Counted from the first letter of the stretch, positions 26,005 through 35,672 are shown. The stretch: 64,000 nucleotides of DNA from Chryseobacterium phosphatilyticum (GCF_002899825.2 NZ_PPED02000002.1:348159-412158), one strand, 5' to 3'. Notes: generated by a model not told the origin, from the letters alone. Numbers and translations: made by a program.

Positions 26005-26493
26005 ATGAGAAGAAAATTACTTTCGTTATTTTCTCTGTTTATAGGCTTTCTGGGTTTTTCACAAACTGAAGTTTACTTCAAATATGATGAAGCCGGGAAT
26101 CAACGATACAGAGGGACGAATGCCTCCGGTAAAAAGGATCCGGAGCTTATACCAAAAGAGATTAAACTGGAGGAACAAGCTAAAAAAACTGCAGTACCAG
26201 CTCAACAAGCTTCTGTAATGGATGAAAAAACATTCCTGAAAAATATCAGACTTTATCCTGTTCCGGTGAATGACTATTTAACAATTGATTGGACGGAAGA
26301 AGTAGACAGCTTAATCGAGTCCGTTTCACTGTACCAGCATAGTACCGTTCACTGGAAATTCCAGCAACAAAACTCTCCGGATTTGGGTCGTAAGATAAAA
26401 ATCAACATGACCGGATATGACTGGGGAGTTTATATTCTGCGCTTTACGCTGAAAGACGGAAGAGTCTTTGGCAGAAATGTTACCAAAAGATAA
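26005..26493 (+). CDS. Mini-protein with T9SS type A sorting domain (cassette A)
   Basis: 162 residues, six bases after A2. Signal peptide (about 1-20, GFLGFSQTEVYF). The mature N-terminus FKYDEAGNQRYRGTNASGKK reads like a single stray YD repeat (YDxxGNxxxR). After a charged linker, residues 78-162 form a type A sorting domain: NIRLYPVPVNDYLTIDW, a middle strand region, then GVYILRFTLKDGRVFGRNVT with a terminal Lys-Arg. Such domains direct export by the type IX system and surface attachment. Here the domain makes up half the protein and there is no obvious cargo. It directly precedes the RHS gene in both cassettes and is about 94 percent identical between them by eye. Confidence 0.85.
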   Translation: MRRKLLSLFSLFIGFLGFSQTEVYFKYDEAGNQRYRGTNASGKKDPELIPKEIKLEEQAKKTAVPAQQASVMDEKTFLKNIRLYPVPVNDYLTIDWTEEVDSLIESVSLYQHSTVHWKFQQQNSPDLGRKIKINMTGYDWGVYILRFTLKDGRVFGRNVTKR

Positions 26494-26760
26494 AAACTTA
26501 GCGGAAATATAATGATTAAGGCATTGAATAATTATTCTTTGCATAGGTCAGTATTTCAATTGATTAAAAAACTATTAATACAACAAACTAATAACAAAAT
26601 GAAATTTTTTTCATCATTGATGCTGTCATTGTGTTCAGTATTGGGCTTTTCGCAGACCATACTCTACCAGACAGAAACGGCATCCCGGACGGTGCAGGAT
26701 CCACAGACCGTGGTGATGGCGCAGGGATTTCGTGCTACAGCAGATGTTTCTAATCCTTTT
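26005..26760 (+). repeat. Near-identical patch, copy in cassette A
   Basis: The DNA from the T9SS mini-gene through the 105-base spacer and about the first 55 codons of the RHS gene matches 36887-37642 far better (well over 90 percent by eye) than the rest of the cassettes do. The spacer has equal length in both. Single-base differences there (ATG versus AAG at 26512, and an A-run length change) break any upstream extension of the RHS frame. Confidence 0.85.
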
Positions 26761-29700
26761 GTAGCAAAAATTGGCCCCGCTACGGAGAATCCCGGAGGAG
26801 GCCCCACCAATTCAGGAGCCGGAGCCACTAACCCAAGCGGGAGCTCGGCTCCTGCCCAACAAAGTTTTCACGATACCAAAGGTAGAATTGAGGTAAACGG
26901 GGGCGGACAATTACAATTTACCTTGCCCATTGCGCTACCTCCGGGTATAAAAACAGTAGCTCCTCAGGTAAATCTTGTGTATACCAGTGGTTCCGGAAAT
27001 GGGATCGCAGGATATGGCTGGACTTTAATGGGAATTACCTCTATCTCCAGAATGGGAAGAAATATTGACAAAGACAAAGAAGCTAAAGAAATCAAAATGG
27101 ATTATTCTGATTATTACAGCTTCAATGGTCAGAGACTGATTTTAAAATCTGGAGAATATGGTAAAGACGGGGCAGAATATGTTACCGAAAAATATTCAAA
27201 CATTAAAGTTAAGTCTTTAGGTGCCAGAAATGGAATTGAAGGACCAATGTTATTTCACGTCACATTTGAAGATGGTTCCCAGGCATGGTATGGTGATACG
27301 GTTGCCAATGATCCCGGACATGCAAGCGCAGGGAGAACTACCATGGAATACAATATCGTGAAATGGATGGATGCAAAGGGCAATTATATTACTTATGAAT
27401 ATGAAAGAAATGCTACTGTACCTACACAGACCTCAGCATCAGGAGAAGTAACCAAAATTAAAACGATTAAGTGGGGTGGAAATGAAAAATTAAACAAACC
27501 TCACTTTAATGAAATTCAGTTCAACTATAATCTTGATAGAATTGTAAAAGAACTGTCTTATCATCAAGGGTATTACTATAATCAGGATAAGCTTTTGAAT
27601 GAAATTGTTGTAAAAGCTAATTCAGCAGTTTTTAAAAGCTACAAAATAGCATATACTACTAATAATACAAGCTATCAGTTTGTTGACACGATCACCGAAA
27701 CGAATGCCAGTGGAGAATCTGCAAACCCAATCAAGTTTGACAGGAAAATTGATAATACAACGATCAGAGGGAATGAAATTTCTAATAATTTAAATTTAGA
27801 TAATAAGAATATTTCTGATTTTGACGGAGATGGAAATCTGGATTTATTGTATTATCAGACGGCTAGAGACGGCTATTATGAATGCCTGGATTATGATGAT
27901 TATGGTCGTTGTGAAAGAGAAGGAGATTACGTAGAAGGTACTGTTGCCGGTACATATATTACCTATAATAATTTCTTTGGAGCGAATTCTGTAAAAGTTT
28001 CAGATATTAACCTTACAGGCGCTTTAGCCATTAATGCCACATTGGCAAACGATAAGATGAGACCGGTAAAGTCTCTGTATACCCACAAGACAGAAGCGAA
28101 TCAAATTAAGTTTGATAAATATATTCTTGATAATGGGCAATATGTTTTGAACCAATCTAAGGTTGTTCCCAAATCGTTGTATGATAAAACATATACCCAG
28201 CCTAGGGAAAATCCTATGGATTGGTATTATACAATACGATCATATGTCAGGGAGTTCAGGGACGTAGATGTGAATGGAGATGGTCTTTCGGAAGTTATGT
28301 TTTCCGTAGAGAATGTGACCACAACATATCCTTATACGGGACCTGTTATAGACCCGGGAACTGGTGAAATAGGGTTTCCTGATCCAGGTACTACTCAGCC
28401 TCAAACATACACTGAATATGATTATTATATTCTTAATCCGAATACTTCTGTAAATGATGCATATTGGGTAGGTTCCGGTCCTAGAGATCTTTTGAAAGAA
28501 GGGATTGCAATGGATTTTGACGGAGATGGAAAAGAGAACCTTGTTGAGGTGACAAGAAATTGGGTAAATAGTAATTTCTTTGCAGTAAATGATCAAGGTA
28601 AGTATGTAATGCAAACCAATTATATTGGTTTTGATGGGGAAAAGGCCGGGATGGTTTTTGGAGATTACAACGGAGATAGTAAGATGGATTTCATGGTTCC
28701 GCAAGGTACGGATACCTCCAACTGGAAATTATATATGAATCCTGGAAAAACACTTCCTGCAGGAAGCAGTGCACCAACCTTCAGAGTACAGGATCTTAAT
28801 AACTTCTCTTCTTATACTAAAGACCCTAAGATTGTTGATAATACCTATCAGAGACAGGCCGCTATCTGGCATTTTGCCAAGGATTTGAATGGTGATGGCA
28901 AGAGTGATTTGGTGTGTTTTGAATCCCAGATTTTTAAAGCACACAAATGTTGTAAAGATATAGACTCAAGAAGAGGTTTCAAGATTATGGAATCAACGGG
29001 AGTTGATGCTAATGGAAATATTAAATTCGAAACCAGATATGAAGAAGATTTATGGGGAATGTACTCTGAAATTGGTGCTCATTGGATTCCTATGAATGTA
29101 TCCCTTCGTATCAATAAGGAAGAAAATCACTTTTTTGTAAAGGTTGAAAATCACTTATATCGTTATGGTTATTATGACATAAAAAGCAGAGAAAGAATTT
29201 ATGCCATCAACCAGGGAGGGATAAAAACTGAAATCCAATACAATGAACTGGATGTAAATGATCCTGTAACAGCCAAGTTTTATAAACCGACCACAATTCA
29301 GACGTATCCGTATGTTCAGGTAGAGCATATGCCGCAGAATTTTATTATTACCCAACTTAAGGAAGAAGGAAGAAAGCAAGATTTCAAATACAGAGACTTA
29401 ATTGTTAATTTACATGGAAAAGGGGTAATCGGATACAGACAGGCAGCGCGTTCTACCTGGTATGCTGATGGTTTTGAAAACACTAAAATATGGTCAGGAG
29501 CAGAAATAGATCCTTTAAACGAGGGAGTAACTCTAAAAGAATGGTCTATAAAAACGAATGATGAGAATAAAATCTTCCCAACGAATATTTCTGAAAGTAA
29601 TAATGAGCTTTTAAATTTTAAATCAATAAGCTACCAGAAAGATGAATTATTAAACGGGCAGGTAATTGCTGGTAATAGTGGCGCAGACAAGGCAAAAATT

Positions 29701-32700
29701 GTCACTGCAATGCTTCCAAAATCTACAGTTACAAAAGAGTTTTTAACAAATACAACTACGGCAAGTACTATTACGTATGGAGATTATTATCTGCCGGTAC
29801 AGGCTGTATCTGCTATCAATAATAATTATGGAATAACCACTTCAACTTTTGAATATTATCATAACCCGTCAGGTTTAGGTTCTGATTATTTTATTGGGCG
29901 CTCGAAATCCAAGACAGATAAGATTCAGGCTTATGGTGATACCAAATCTGCAAAAGTTGAATATGCTTACGAAGGGAATCTATTAAAATCTTCCAAAACA
30001 TGGAATAGAAACAATACAGAATATGTACAGGATACATATGAGTATGATGGTTTTGGAAATGTTACAAAAAAAATTGTTAATAACAACATTGATGCGATCA
30101 CTCAGACCACAGCGTCAGCATATGATCCGAAAGGAAGATTTGTTGTAAAGAAAACTGATAATCTGGGTCTTGAAACGACTATTGGCTATAATGATTGGGG
30201 ACAAATAACATTACAAACGGATCCTTTAGGAAATACACTTGAAAATACATATGATAGTTGGGGTAAACTTTTAAAATCCAAAACAAATTTAGGAGGTACA
30301 ACCAATTATCAGTATATAAGAGATGCCAATTCTAATATTGCTATTTTTCAATATGATTCTGATGGAAATATCTCAAAGAAATATACCAATAGACTTGGGC
30401 AGGAATATAAAAAAGTAACCAAAGGTTTTGGAGTAAATAAATATATTGCTGTCTACTCAGTATATGATAAATTAGGTAGAAAAATCCGCGAGTCTGAACC
30501 TTATTTTGATCAGGCCTCCGAAGAATTACCAGCTGATCTTCAATGGAATGTTAATACTTATGATGATTCCGGATATCCTACCAAAATAACAACCACAGGA
30601 TTAGCAAAAGTAAATAGCCAGGGGCTTATCACTTCATTTACCGGGAAAAAAATGGAGTCTTCTATCTCTGGAAATATAACTTCAGTAAAAGAAGTTAACG
30701 GATACGGAAGAACTACCACGAAGACTACTGATGCTTTAGGAAAAATAATTTCTACAACAGATAAAGGTGGAAGTGTTACTTTCTCATACAATGCTGTGGG
30801 AGAACAAATAAAAGCACAGTATGCAGAGAATATTGTAACTACAACGTATGATGATTGGGGGCGTAAATCAGAATTCAATGATCCATCCAATGGATTATAT
30901 AAATATGAATATAATGGGTTTGGACAACCTAAGAAGACAATCAGCCCTAAAGGAACGAAAGAGTTTATTTACAATAACCTGGGACAGCTTATCAGTCAAA
31001 AAGAGATTTCTACTGTAGATGGAGGTCAGGCAACTGATAAAGCTATTACTTATACTTATGATGGTAAAGGAAGAGTTGTTGCTAAAAATGGAACTTCTAA
31101 AGGTAAAGCATACGGCTCTACTGCAACTTATGATCCGCAAGGAAGACTTTTATCAACATCAGAAAGTAGTAATGATAAATATTTTATCCAAAAAGGAATT
31201 ACCTATGATGACAAAGAAAGAATTATTTCTTATGAAAAAAGTTTGTATTCATCAGGAGTTCTTACTAAGGTAAACGTTGAAAATGTTTATAACGATTGGA
31301 ACGGAGAATTATATCAGATAAAAGATAAAAATTCAGGAAAAATCTTATGGGAATTAAAGGATACCAATGAAAGAGGACAAATTCTTAGTGCCAAACTAGG
31401 AGCAGCTGTTATCGGAAATTCTTATGATATTAATGGATTTTTAACAAAAGTGAATCATTCTTCACAGGTTAAATCCGGAATTTTAGATTTAGGATATACT
31501 TTTGATGGAGTAAAGAATGAGCTGAAAAGCAGAAGAACCACTGGTGATTTTAATATTATAGAATCTTTCGATTATGATGAGAACAACAGATTGGTAAGCT
31601 GGACGGATCCTGTGACAGGAGTTAAGCCTTTAAACAGAAATGTTTATGATGCAAAAGGAAGAATTATGGAGAATGATCAGGTGGGTACCATCAAATATGG
31701 TAACTCAGCTAAGATCTATCAGCCAACAGGAATGACCTTAAATGCAGCCGGAACTCAGAATTATAATAATGATCTGATCCAAACCGTTATTTATAATGAG
31801 AACAATGATCCAGTCTTTATTGATGGTCAGAAAGGAGATGTAGCTTTCCAATATGGGCTTACAAAAATGAGACAAAGAGTTACATATGGAGGTAACTTCT
31901 CAGCAGACAAAGATGGAAAATTCACCAAGTTTTACAGTGAAGACGGAAGTTTTGAAATTGTAAAAGATAATGCATCCGGTAAAGAGAAGCATGTTCTTTA
32001 TATTGGTGGTAGTCCATATGAAAGTAGTATTGTTTATTTGAAGAATTATGAAGAATCTGCTGGTTCTTACAAGTTCTTACATAAGGATTATCTGGGAAGT
32101 ATTTTGGCCATTAGTGATGAGGCTGGAAATAAACTTGAACAAAGACACTTCGATGCCTGGGGTAATTTTACTCACTTACAGATAGGATCCGGAGCAATTA
32201 TTACAGATAAAAATACCATTAATAATACTCCATTATTATTGGAAAGAGGCTATACCAGCCACGAACATTTTGCGGAAGTAGGAATTATTCACATGAATGG
32301 AAGACTGTATGATCCGTTGTTAAGAAGATTCTTAAACGCAGATGAAAATATTCAGGATCCTACCAACACACAGAATTACAACAAGTATGGATATGTGCTC
32401 AACAATCCTTTAATGTTCAACGATCCAAGCGGAGAAGAACTCGTAACATTATTTGCGATTTCTATGGCTGCTATCGTAAAGGCAATTATTATTGGGGCGG
32501 CTGTTGGTTTAGCAGCTTATACATTGAGCCTTGCAGTAACAGGTAACTTTGATCAATGGAACTTATTGGGAGCCTTTAAGGCCACCTTTACAGGAGCTGT
32601 TTCGGGAGCCGTTACTTTTGGGATAGGAAGTTTATTCTCGGGAGCCGGTGGATGTATCACAGCTGCGGCACAAATGATCAAAGAAACTGTTGGGCAAATA

Positions 32701-33516
32701 GGTTTCGTTTTGATACAGGCAGGAACCCACGCTATTGCACAAGGAATATTAAGTTCTGTACAAGGAGAAAATTTCCTTACTTCTGCCGCATCAGGTTTCT
32801 TAGGTAGTTTAGGAGCAGCAGCATTTGGAGCTATTGCGAAAGATTTTGCACAAAAAGCTGCGGGTCAAATATTGTTTGGAGCAATATCCGGAGGAATCGG
32901 ATCAGAGCTTGCAGGAGGTAACTTCTGGCAGGGAGCTCTTATTGGAGGAATTGTGGCAGGATTAAATCATACAATGCACGATGGAAATCCATTTGGATTT
33001 GGAGATGATGGCGATGATGATAAAATTATCAGCAAATTAACTCCAGCTCAAAGAAAACAATTGGAGCAGATTCAATCCGGAACTTCATTAACGAAAGATA
33101 TGCTTGAAGAAACAGGACTGGGTAAAATTTTAGATAACTGGATTGAAAAAACACCTCTAGGTAAAAATCTGAAATTAGGGTATGCTGATTATTTAGAAAT
33201 GGGAGGTACTATTTATTATGATCATAAACTTACCCAGTTTAATGGGATCACTAAAAATGAATTTAAATTCAGATTTGTGAAAACAACTTCTAAAGGCCTG
33301 ATCACAGCACATTTTGGTAGCTTGGCGGCAACAGCTGTCGGCGCTGAATATGGTGCTACAGTAGGTGGCTGGGTTGGAGCAGCTGTCGGAATAGGAATAG
33401 GGTTTTATATGGACCAGACGTATTTTAGAGCTATTAAATATTTTGATAACTTTATGACCCGTTTTGGCGGTTACGTACAAAGGCAAGCTATTTATAATAT
33501 GCATCGAGGATTTTAA
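26599..33516 (+). CDS. Giant SpvB/FG-GAP/YD-repeat RHS protein A (TcB-TcC-like toxin shell)
   Basis: 2,305 residues from the ATG at 26599; an ATG at 26512 is in frame but not conserved in cassette B. Order: signal peptide (1-19, GFSQ); a Pro/Gly/Ser-rich stretch (58-90); SpvB-like domain from about 92 (FHDTKGRIEVNGGGQLQFTL, GIAGYGWTL); five FG-GAP-like motifs near 407, 555, 638, 688 and 762 (DFDGDGNLDLL, DLNGDGKSDLV); a TcdB-middle-like region; YD repeats from about 1140; and the RHS core end at 1901-1945 (GRLYDPLLRRFLNADE, NNPLMFNDPSGE). A Gly/Ala-rich hydrophobic region (1946-2127) leads to a unique tip (2128-2305) starting after the GDDGDDD stretch. This order matches fused TcB-TcC shells that enclose a toxic C-terminus. 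The tip has no recognised catalytic motif; it is hydrophobic at its end (VGAEYGATVGGWVGAAVG), which fits membrane action. Confidence 0.9.
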   Translation: MKFFSSLMLSLCSVLGFSQTILYQTETASRTVQDPQTVVMAQGFRATADVSNPFVAKIGPATENPGGGPTNSGAGATNPSGSSAPAQQSFHDTKGRIEVNGGGQLQFTLPIALPPGIKTVAPQVNLVYTSGSGNGIAGYGWTLMGITSISRMGRNIDKDKEAKEIKMDYSDYYSFNGQRLILKSGEYGKDGAEYVTEKYSNIKVKSLGARNGIEGPMLFHVTFEDGSQAWYGDTVANDPGHASAGRTTMEYNIVKWMDAKGNYITYEYERNATVPTQTSASGEVTKIKTIKWGGNEKLNKPHFNEIQFNYNLDRIVKELSYHQGYYYNQDKLLNEIVVKANSAVFKSYKIAYTTNNTSYQFVDTITETNASGESANPIKFDRKIDNTTIRGNEISNNLNLDNKNISDFDGDGNLDLLYYQTARDGYYECLDYDDYGRCEREGDYVEGTVAGTYITYNNFFGANSVKVSDINLTGALAINATLANDKMRPVKSLYTHKTEANQIKFDKYILDNGQYVLNQSKVVPKSLYDKTYTQPRENPMDWYYTIRSYVREFRDVDVNGDGLSEVMFSVENVTTTYPYTGPVIDPGTGEIGFPDPGTTQPQTYTEYDYYILNPNTSVNDAYWVGSGPRDLLKEGIAMDFDGDGKENLVEVTRNWVNSNFFAVNDQGKYVMQTNYIGFDGEKAGMVFGDYNGDSKMDFMVPQGTDTSNWKLYMNPGKTLPAGSSAPTFRVQDLNNFSSYTKDPKIVDNTYQRQAAIWHFAKDLNGDGKSDLVCFESQIFKAHKCCKDIDSRRGFKIMESTGVDANGNIKFETRYEEDLWGMYSEIGAHWIPMNVSLRINKEENHFFVKVENHLYRYGYYDIKSRERIYAINQGGIKTEIQYNELDVNDPVTAKFYKPTTIQTYPYVQVEHMPQNFIITQLKEEGRKQDFKYRDLIVNLHGKGVIGYRQAARSTWYADGFENTKIWSGAEIDPLNEGVTLKEWSIKTNDENKIFPTNISESNNELLNFKSISYQKDELLNGQVIAGNSGADKAKIVTAMLPKSTVTKEFLTNTTTASTITYGDYYLPVQAVSAINNNYGITTSTFEYYHNPSGLGSDYFIGRSKSKTDKIQAYGDTKSAKVEYAYEGNLLKSSKTWNRNNTEYVQDTYEYDGFGNVTKKIVNNNIDAITQTTASAYDPKGRFVVKKTDNLGLETTIGYNDWGQITLQTDPLGNTLENTYDSWGKLLKSKTNLGGTTNYQYIRDANSNIAIFQYDSDGNISKKYTNRLGQEYKKVTKGFGVNKYIAVYSVYDKLGRKIRESEPYFDQASEELPADLQWNVNTYDDSGYPTKITTTGLAKVNSQGLITSFTGKKMESSISGNITSVKEVNGYGRTTTKTTDALGKIISTTDKGGSVTFSYNAVGEQIKAQYAENIVTTTYDDWGRKSEFNDPSNGLYKYEYNGFGQPKKTISPKGTKEFIYNNLGQLISQKEISTVDGGQATDKAITYTYDGKGRVVAKNGTSKGKAYGSTATYDPQGRLLSTSESSNDKYFIQKGITYDDKERIISYEKSLYSSGVLTKVNVENVYNDWNGELYQIKDKNSGKILWELKDTNERGQILSAKLGAAVIGNSYDINGFLTKVNHSSQVKSGILDLGYTFDGVKNELKSRRTTGDFNIIESFDYDENNRLVSWTDPVTGVKPLNRNVYDAKGRIMENDQVGTIKYGNSAKIYQPTGMTLNAAGTQNYNNDLIQTVIYNENNDPVFIDGQKGDVAFQYGLTKMRQRVTYGGNFSADKDGKFTKFYSEDGSFEIVKDNASGKEKHVLYIGGSPYESSIVYLKNYEESAGSYKFLHKDYLGSILAISDEAGNKLEQRHFDAWGNFTHLQIGSGAIITDKNTINNTPLLLERGYTSHEHFAEVGIIHMNGRLYDPLLRRFLNADENIQDPTNTQNYNKYGYVLNNPLMFNDPSGEELVTLFAISMAAIVKAIIIGAAVGLAAYTLSLAVTGNFDQWNLLGAFKATFTGAVSGAVTFGIGSLFSGAGGCITAAAQMIKETVGQIGFVLIQAGTHAIAQGILSSVQGENFLTSAASGFLGSLGAAAFGAIAKDFAQKAAGQILFGAISGGIGSELAGGNFWQGALIGGIVAGLNHTMHDGNPFGFGDDGDDDKIISKLTPAQRKQLEQIQSGTSLTKDMLEETGLGKILDNWIEKTPLGKNLKLGYADYLEMGGTIYYDHKLTQFNGITKNEFKFRFVKTTSKGLITAHFGSLAATAVGAEYGATVGGWVGAAVGIGIGFYMDQTYFRAIKYFDNFMTRFGGYVQRQAIYNMHRGF

Positions 33517-33517
33517 A

Positions 33518-34189
33518 ATGGAAGTAAAAAAAGAAGTATTAAGAAAGTTACCTACATCCGGTTTATTACAATATGTAAACAGTGATAGTAAGTATGTCTC
33601 TTTAGCGGTAAAATACGCTTATGAGATCTTAAAAAACGAAAGAAATGTTCAGTTTTCAGATGAAGAGACAAAAAGGATAGAAGAACTAATAGCTCACAAA
33701 GAGCATCAGGAAAATGTTGATTTTAAGGTAGATCAAAATATACTGGAAGATAGTTCTGAAAACGAAAAATTCCCTATCCTTTTTTCAAAAAATGATATTA
33801 TATTGGCTTCAACTGTTATTAATCCAATAGTGGGGGGTGCTTTGCTTTTTTTTAACCTAAAAAAAATAGACCAATTAAAAGCAAAAAATATTTTTTTGAT
33901 CATCGCATATCTTATCGCAGCTTTTATCGCTATTTTGTTATATAATGCCTATGTTTCAGATCTTGTAAATGATTTTATTATTGAAAACCTGAGTGGCTAT
34001 TCCAAAAATAGATACTCGTTATTAACTTTTAGAATTGCTTTTAAAATGCTTGTTAATTTTTTAATGATAAGTTTTTTATGGGATCACATTTTTGATAAAC
34101 AGATGAAGTATAGAATATATAGTGCAACAATTGGTATTATCATTTTTGCTGTCATATATTTGTTTATTATTCCTATGTTTTTAAATTGA
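33518..34189 (+). CDS. Four-helix membrane protein, candidate immunity protein A
   Basis: 224 residues. The ATG at 33518 lies one base after the RHS stop codon, so the two are tightly coupled; a longer in-frame reading from 33464 would overlap the RHS gene. The first 90 residues are cytoplasmic, helical and charged (LPTSGLLQYVNSD, DEETKRIEELIAHKEHQ). Four membrane helices follow at about 94-113, 122-144, 165-187 and 197-220 (NIFLIIAYLIAAFIAILLY, IGIIIFAVIYLFIIPMF). I recognise no family. Position directly after a polymorphic toxin gene and just before a strong terminator is the classic place for an immunity gene, and a membrane immunity protein fits a membrane-active tip. Confidence 0.75.
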   Translation: MEVKKEVLRKLPTSGLLQYVNSDSKYVSLAVKYAYEILKNERNVQFSDEETKRIEELIAHKEHQENVDFKVDQNILEDSSENEKFPILFSKNDIILASTVINPIVGGALLFFNLKKIDQLKAKNIFLIIAYLIAAFIAILLYNAYVSDLVNDFIIENLSGYSKNRYSLLTFRIAFKMLVNFLMISFLWDHIFDKQMKYRIYSATIGIIIFAVIYLFIIPMFLN

Positions 34190-34244
34190 GCATAATAGAC
34201 TAAAGTAGGTACTTAAAATTATATTTCTTATACCTTAATACTTA

Positions 34245-34282
34245 GAAGCTATCCACCGTACAGGAGGATAGCTTCTTTTTTT
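34245..34282 (+). terminator. Terminator closing cassette A
   Basis: GAAGCTATCC (34245-34254) pairs with GGATAGCTTC (34266-34275), followed by seven T. Confidence 0.92.
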
Positions 34283-34397
34283 ATTCCTAACTAAATTGTC
34301 AATTACAAGTCCCTGGATGCTTTTCTTTAAATTTTAATTTTAGAAAAAAATGATCTAAAGCATCACATTAAAATATCTTTTCTACATTAAAAGATGT

Positions 34398-34405
34398 TAA
34401 ATTTG
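34398..34405 (+). promoter_or_regulatory. -7 box (TAAATTTG) for fibre-like gene B2
   Basis: TAAATTTG fits TAnnTTTG, 23 bases before the ATG at 34429. It shows that B2 has its own promoter, separate from cassette A. Confidence 0.5.
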
Positions 34406-34428
34406 CATCCTGAAAAACTTATAAAACT

Positions 34429-35310
34429 ATGAAAACAAAATTATTATCAATGATCGGATTAATGTCATTTGGCTTATTATTTTCTCAGGATATAGCTTTC
34501 AATAAATTATATGGAAATGCAGATCCAGCCAATTATTACCTTACTCATTATCCTGTGCCTGGCTCAGACGGACTAGATATTAAATGGTATGGAGGTATAA
34601 GACTCCAGACTACCGGTTCAATTCTTCAGTTACTCAATAATGGAAATGTAGGTGTTGGAACAATTGACCCGCAGGCAAGATTTGAAGTGGCTAAAGAAAA
34701 CACAGGCAATCAAAATTTGGTCTTGGCTAAATTTTCGTCGTATGGAGCCTCGGGAGGAAGTAATATGATCAGTATAGGCTATCATTCAACTGCAAATTTG
34801 GAAGTAAATTCAGGATATACGTCAGGCGGATTCAGATATGGAGATTATGGTGATTTCAACATTGAAAATGAGAGCTTGTCCACTACTCACGGAGCTATTA
34901 ATTTCGTGACAAACAAAAAAATACAAATGGCTATCATGCCTAATGGAAATGCTTTATTAAACGGAAAACTTGAAACGAAAGAAATTAAAGTAACCCTGAC
35001 ACCTACCGCTGATTTTGTATTTGACGAAAAATATGATCTTCCTAAGCTGGAAGATGTTGAGAAACATATTAAAGAGAAAAAACATCTTCCTGAAATTGCT
35101 TCAGCCAGGATAATGGAAAAAGAAGGCGTAAATATAGGAGAGTTCCAGATTAAACTTTTACAGAAAATAGAAGAGTTGACTCTTTATTCTATTGAGCAGA
35201 ACAAGAAGATAAATCGGCTTCAGAAAGAGAATGAAACCCTGAAATCTCAATCTGAAAAAATTAATAAACTGGAAGAGCAGGTTCAGAAGCTACTATCGAC
35301 TCAAAAGTAG
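34429..35310 (+). CDS. Secreted fibre-like protein B2 with C-terminal coiled coil
   Basis: 293 residues. Signal peptide (about 1-19, LLFSQD). The body includes IKWYGGIRLQTTGSILQLLN, then the fibre-style motif NVGVGTIDPQARFEVAKENT, a Gly/Ser-rich part, and GNALLNGKLETKEIKVTLTP. The C-terminal module (ADFVFDEKYDLPKLEDVEKH, KKHLPEIASARIMEKEGVNI) and the following coiled coil are almost the same as in A2, while the first 180 residues differ. It therefore looks like a paralogue with a swapped head and a conserved trimerising tail. It has its own promoter and terminator and stands apart from the rest of cassette B. Function unknown. Confidence 0.8.
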   Translation: MKTKLLSMIGLMSFGLLFSQDIAFNKLYGNADPANYYLTHYPVPGSDGLDIKWYGGIRLQTTGSILQLLNNGNVGVGTIDPQARFEVAKENTGNQNLVLAKFSSYGASGGSNMISIGYHSTANLEVNSGYTSGGFRYGDYGDFNIENESLSTTHGAINFVTNKKIQMAIMPNGNALLNGKLETKEIKVTLTPTADFVFDEKYDLPKLEDVEKHIKEKKHLPEIASARIMEKEGVNIGEFQIKLLQKIEELTLYSIEQNKKINRLQKENETLKSQSEKINKLEEQVQKLLSTQK

Positions 35311-35570
35311 AAATATCAGAAAACAACAATATTTTTCCTGTGGTCTATAATGGTTGTGCCTCCTATTAATCATTTAAATAGTATAAAAAAAATGATGGTC
35401 CCAACCATGCATTCGGTTCAGATGAATGTAAGAAAGGAAAATTAAAAAAACAATCAACACATTGTAATTAAGGTTGTTCCTTCAGAAAAGAAACAATTTA
35501 GAAGCGAATAGTAATTAAAATAATTTAGTGATTGCAAACATCTCCTTTGCGATCAATTAAGAAATATGTT

Positions 35571-35600
35571 AATCCGTCTCATTTTGAGACGGATTTTTTT
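35571..35600 (+). terminator. Terminator between B2 and the cassette B promoter
   Basis: AATCCGTCTCA (35571-35581) pairs with TGAGACGGATT (35585-35595), followed by a T-run. Confidence 0.9.
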
Positions 35601-35672
35601 ATGTTATAAGTTATTAAAACTCTGCAGCACGTTTGAATACAATAAAGTCAAGGAGTTTCTTAATACAATTAA

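Noticed and set aside
26512..26598. Upstream 29-codon extension of RHS protein A
   Set aside because: The ATG at 26512 is AAG in cassette B and the A-run length differs, so the extension is not conserved; the ATG at 26599 gives a clean signal peptide in both.
33464..33517. Longer start of the membrane protein after RHS A
   Set aside because: It would overlap the RHS gene by 53 bases; the ATG at 33518 follows the RHS stop directly and gives a normal N-terminus.
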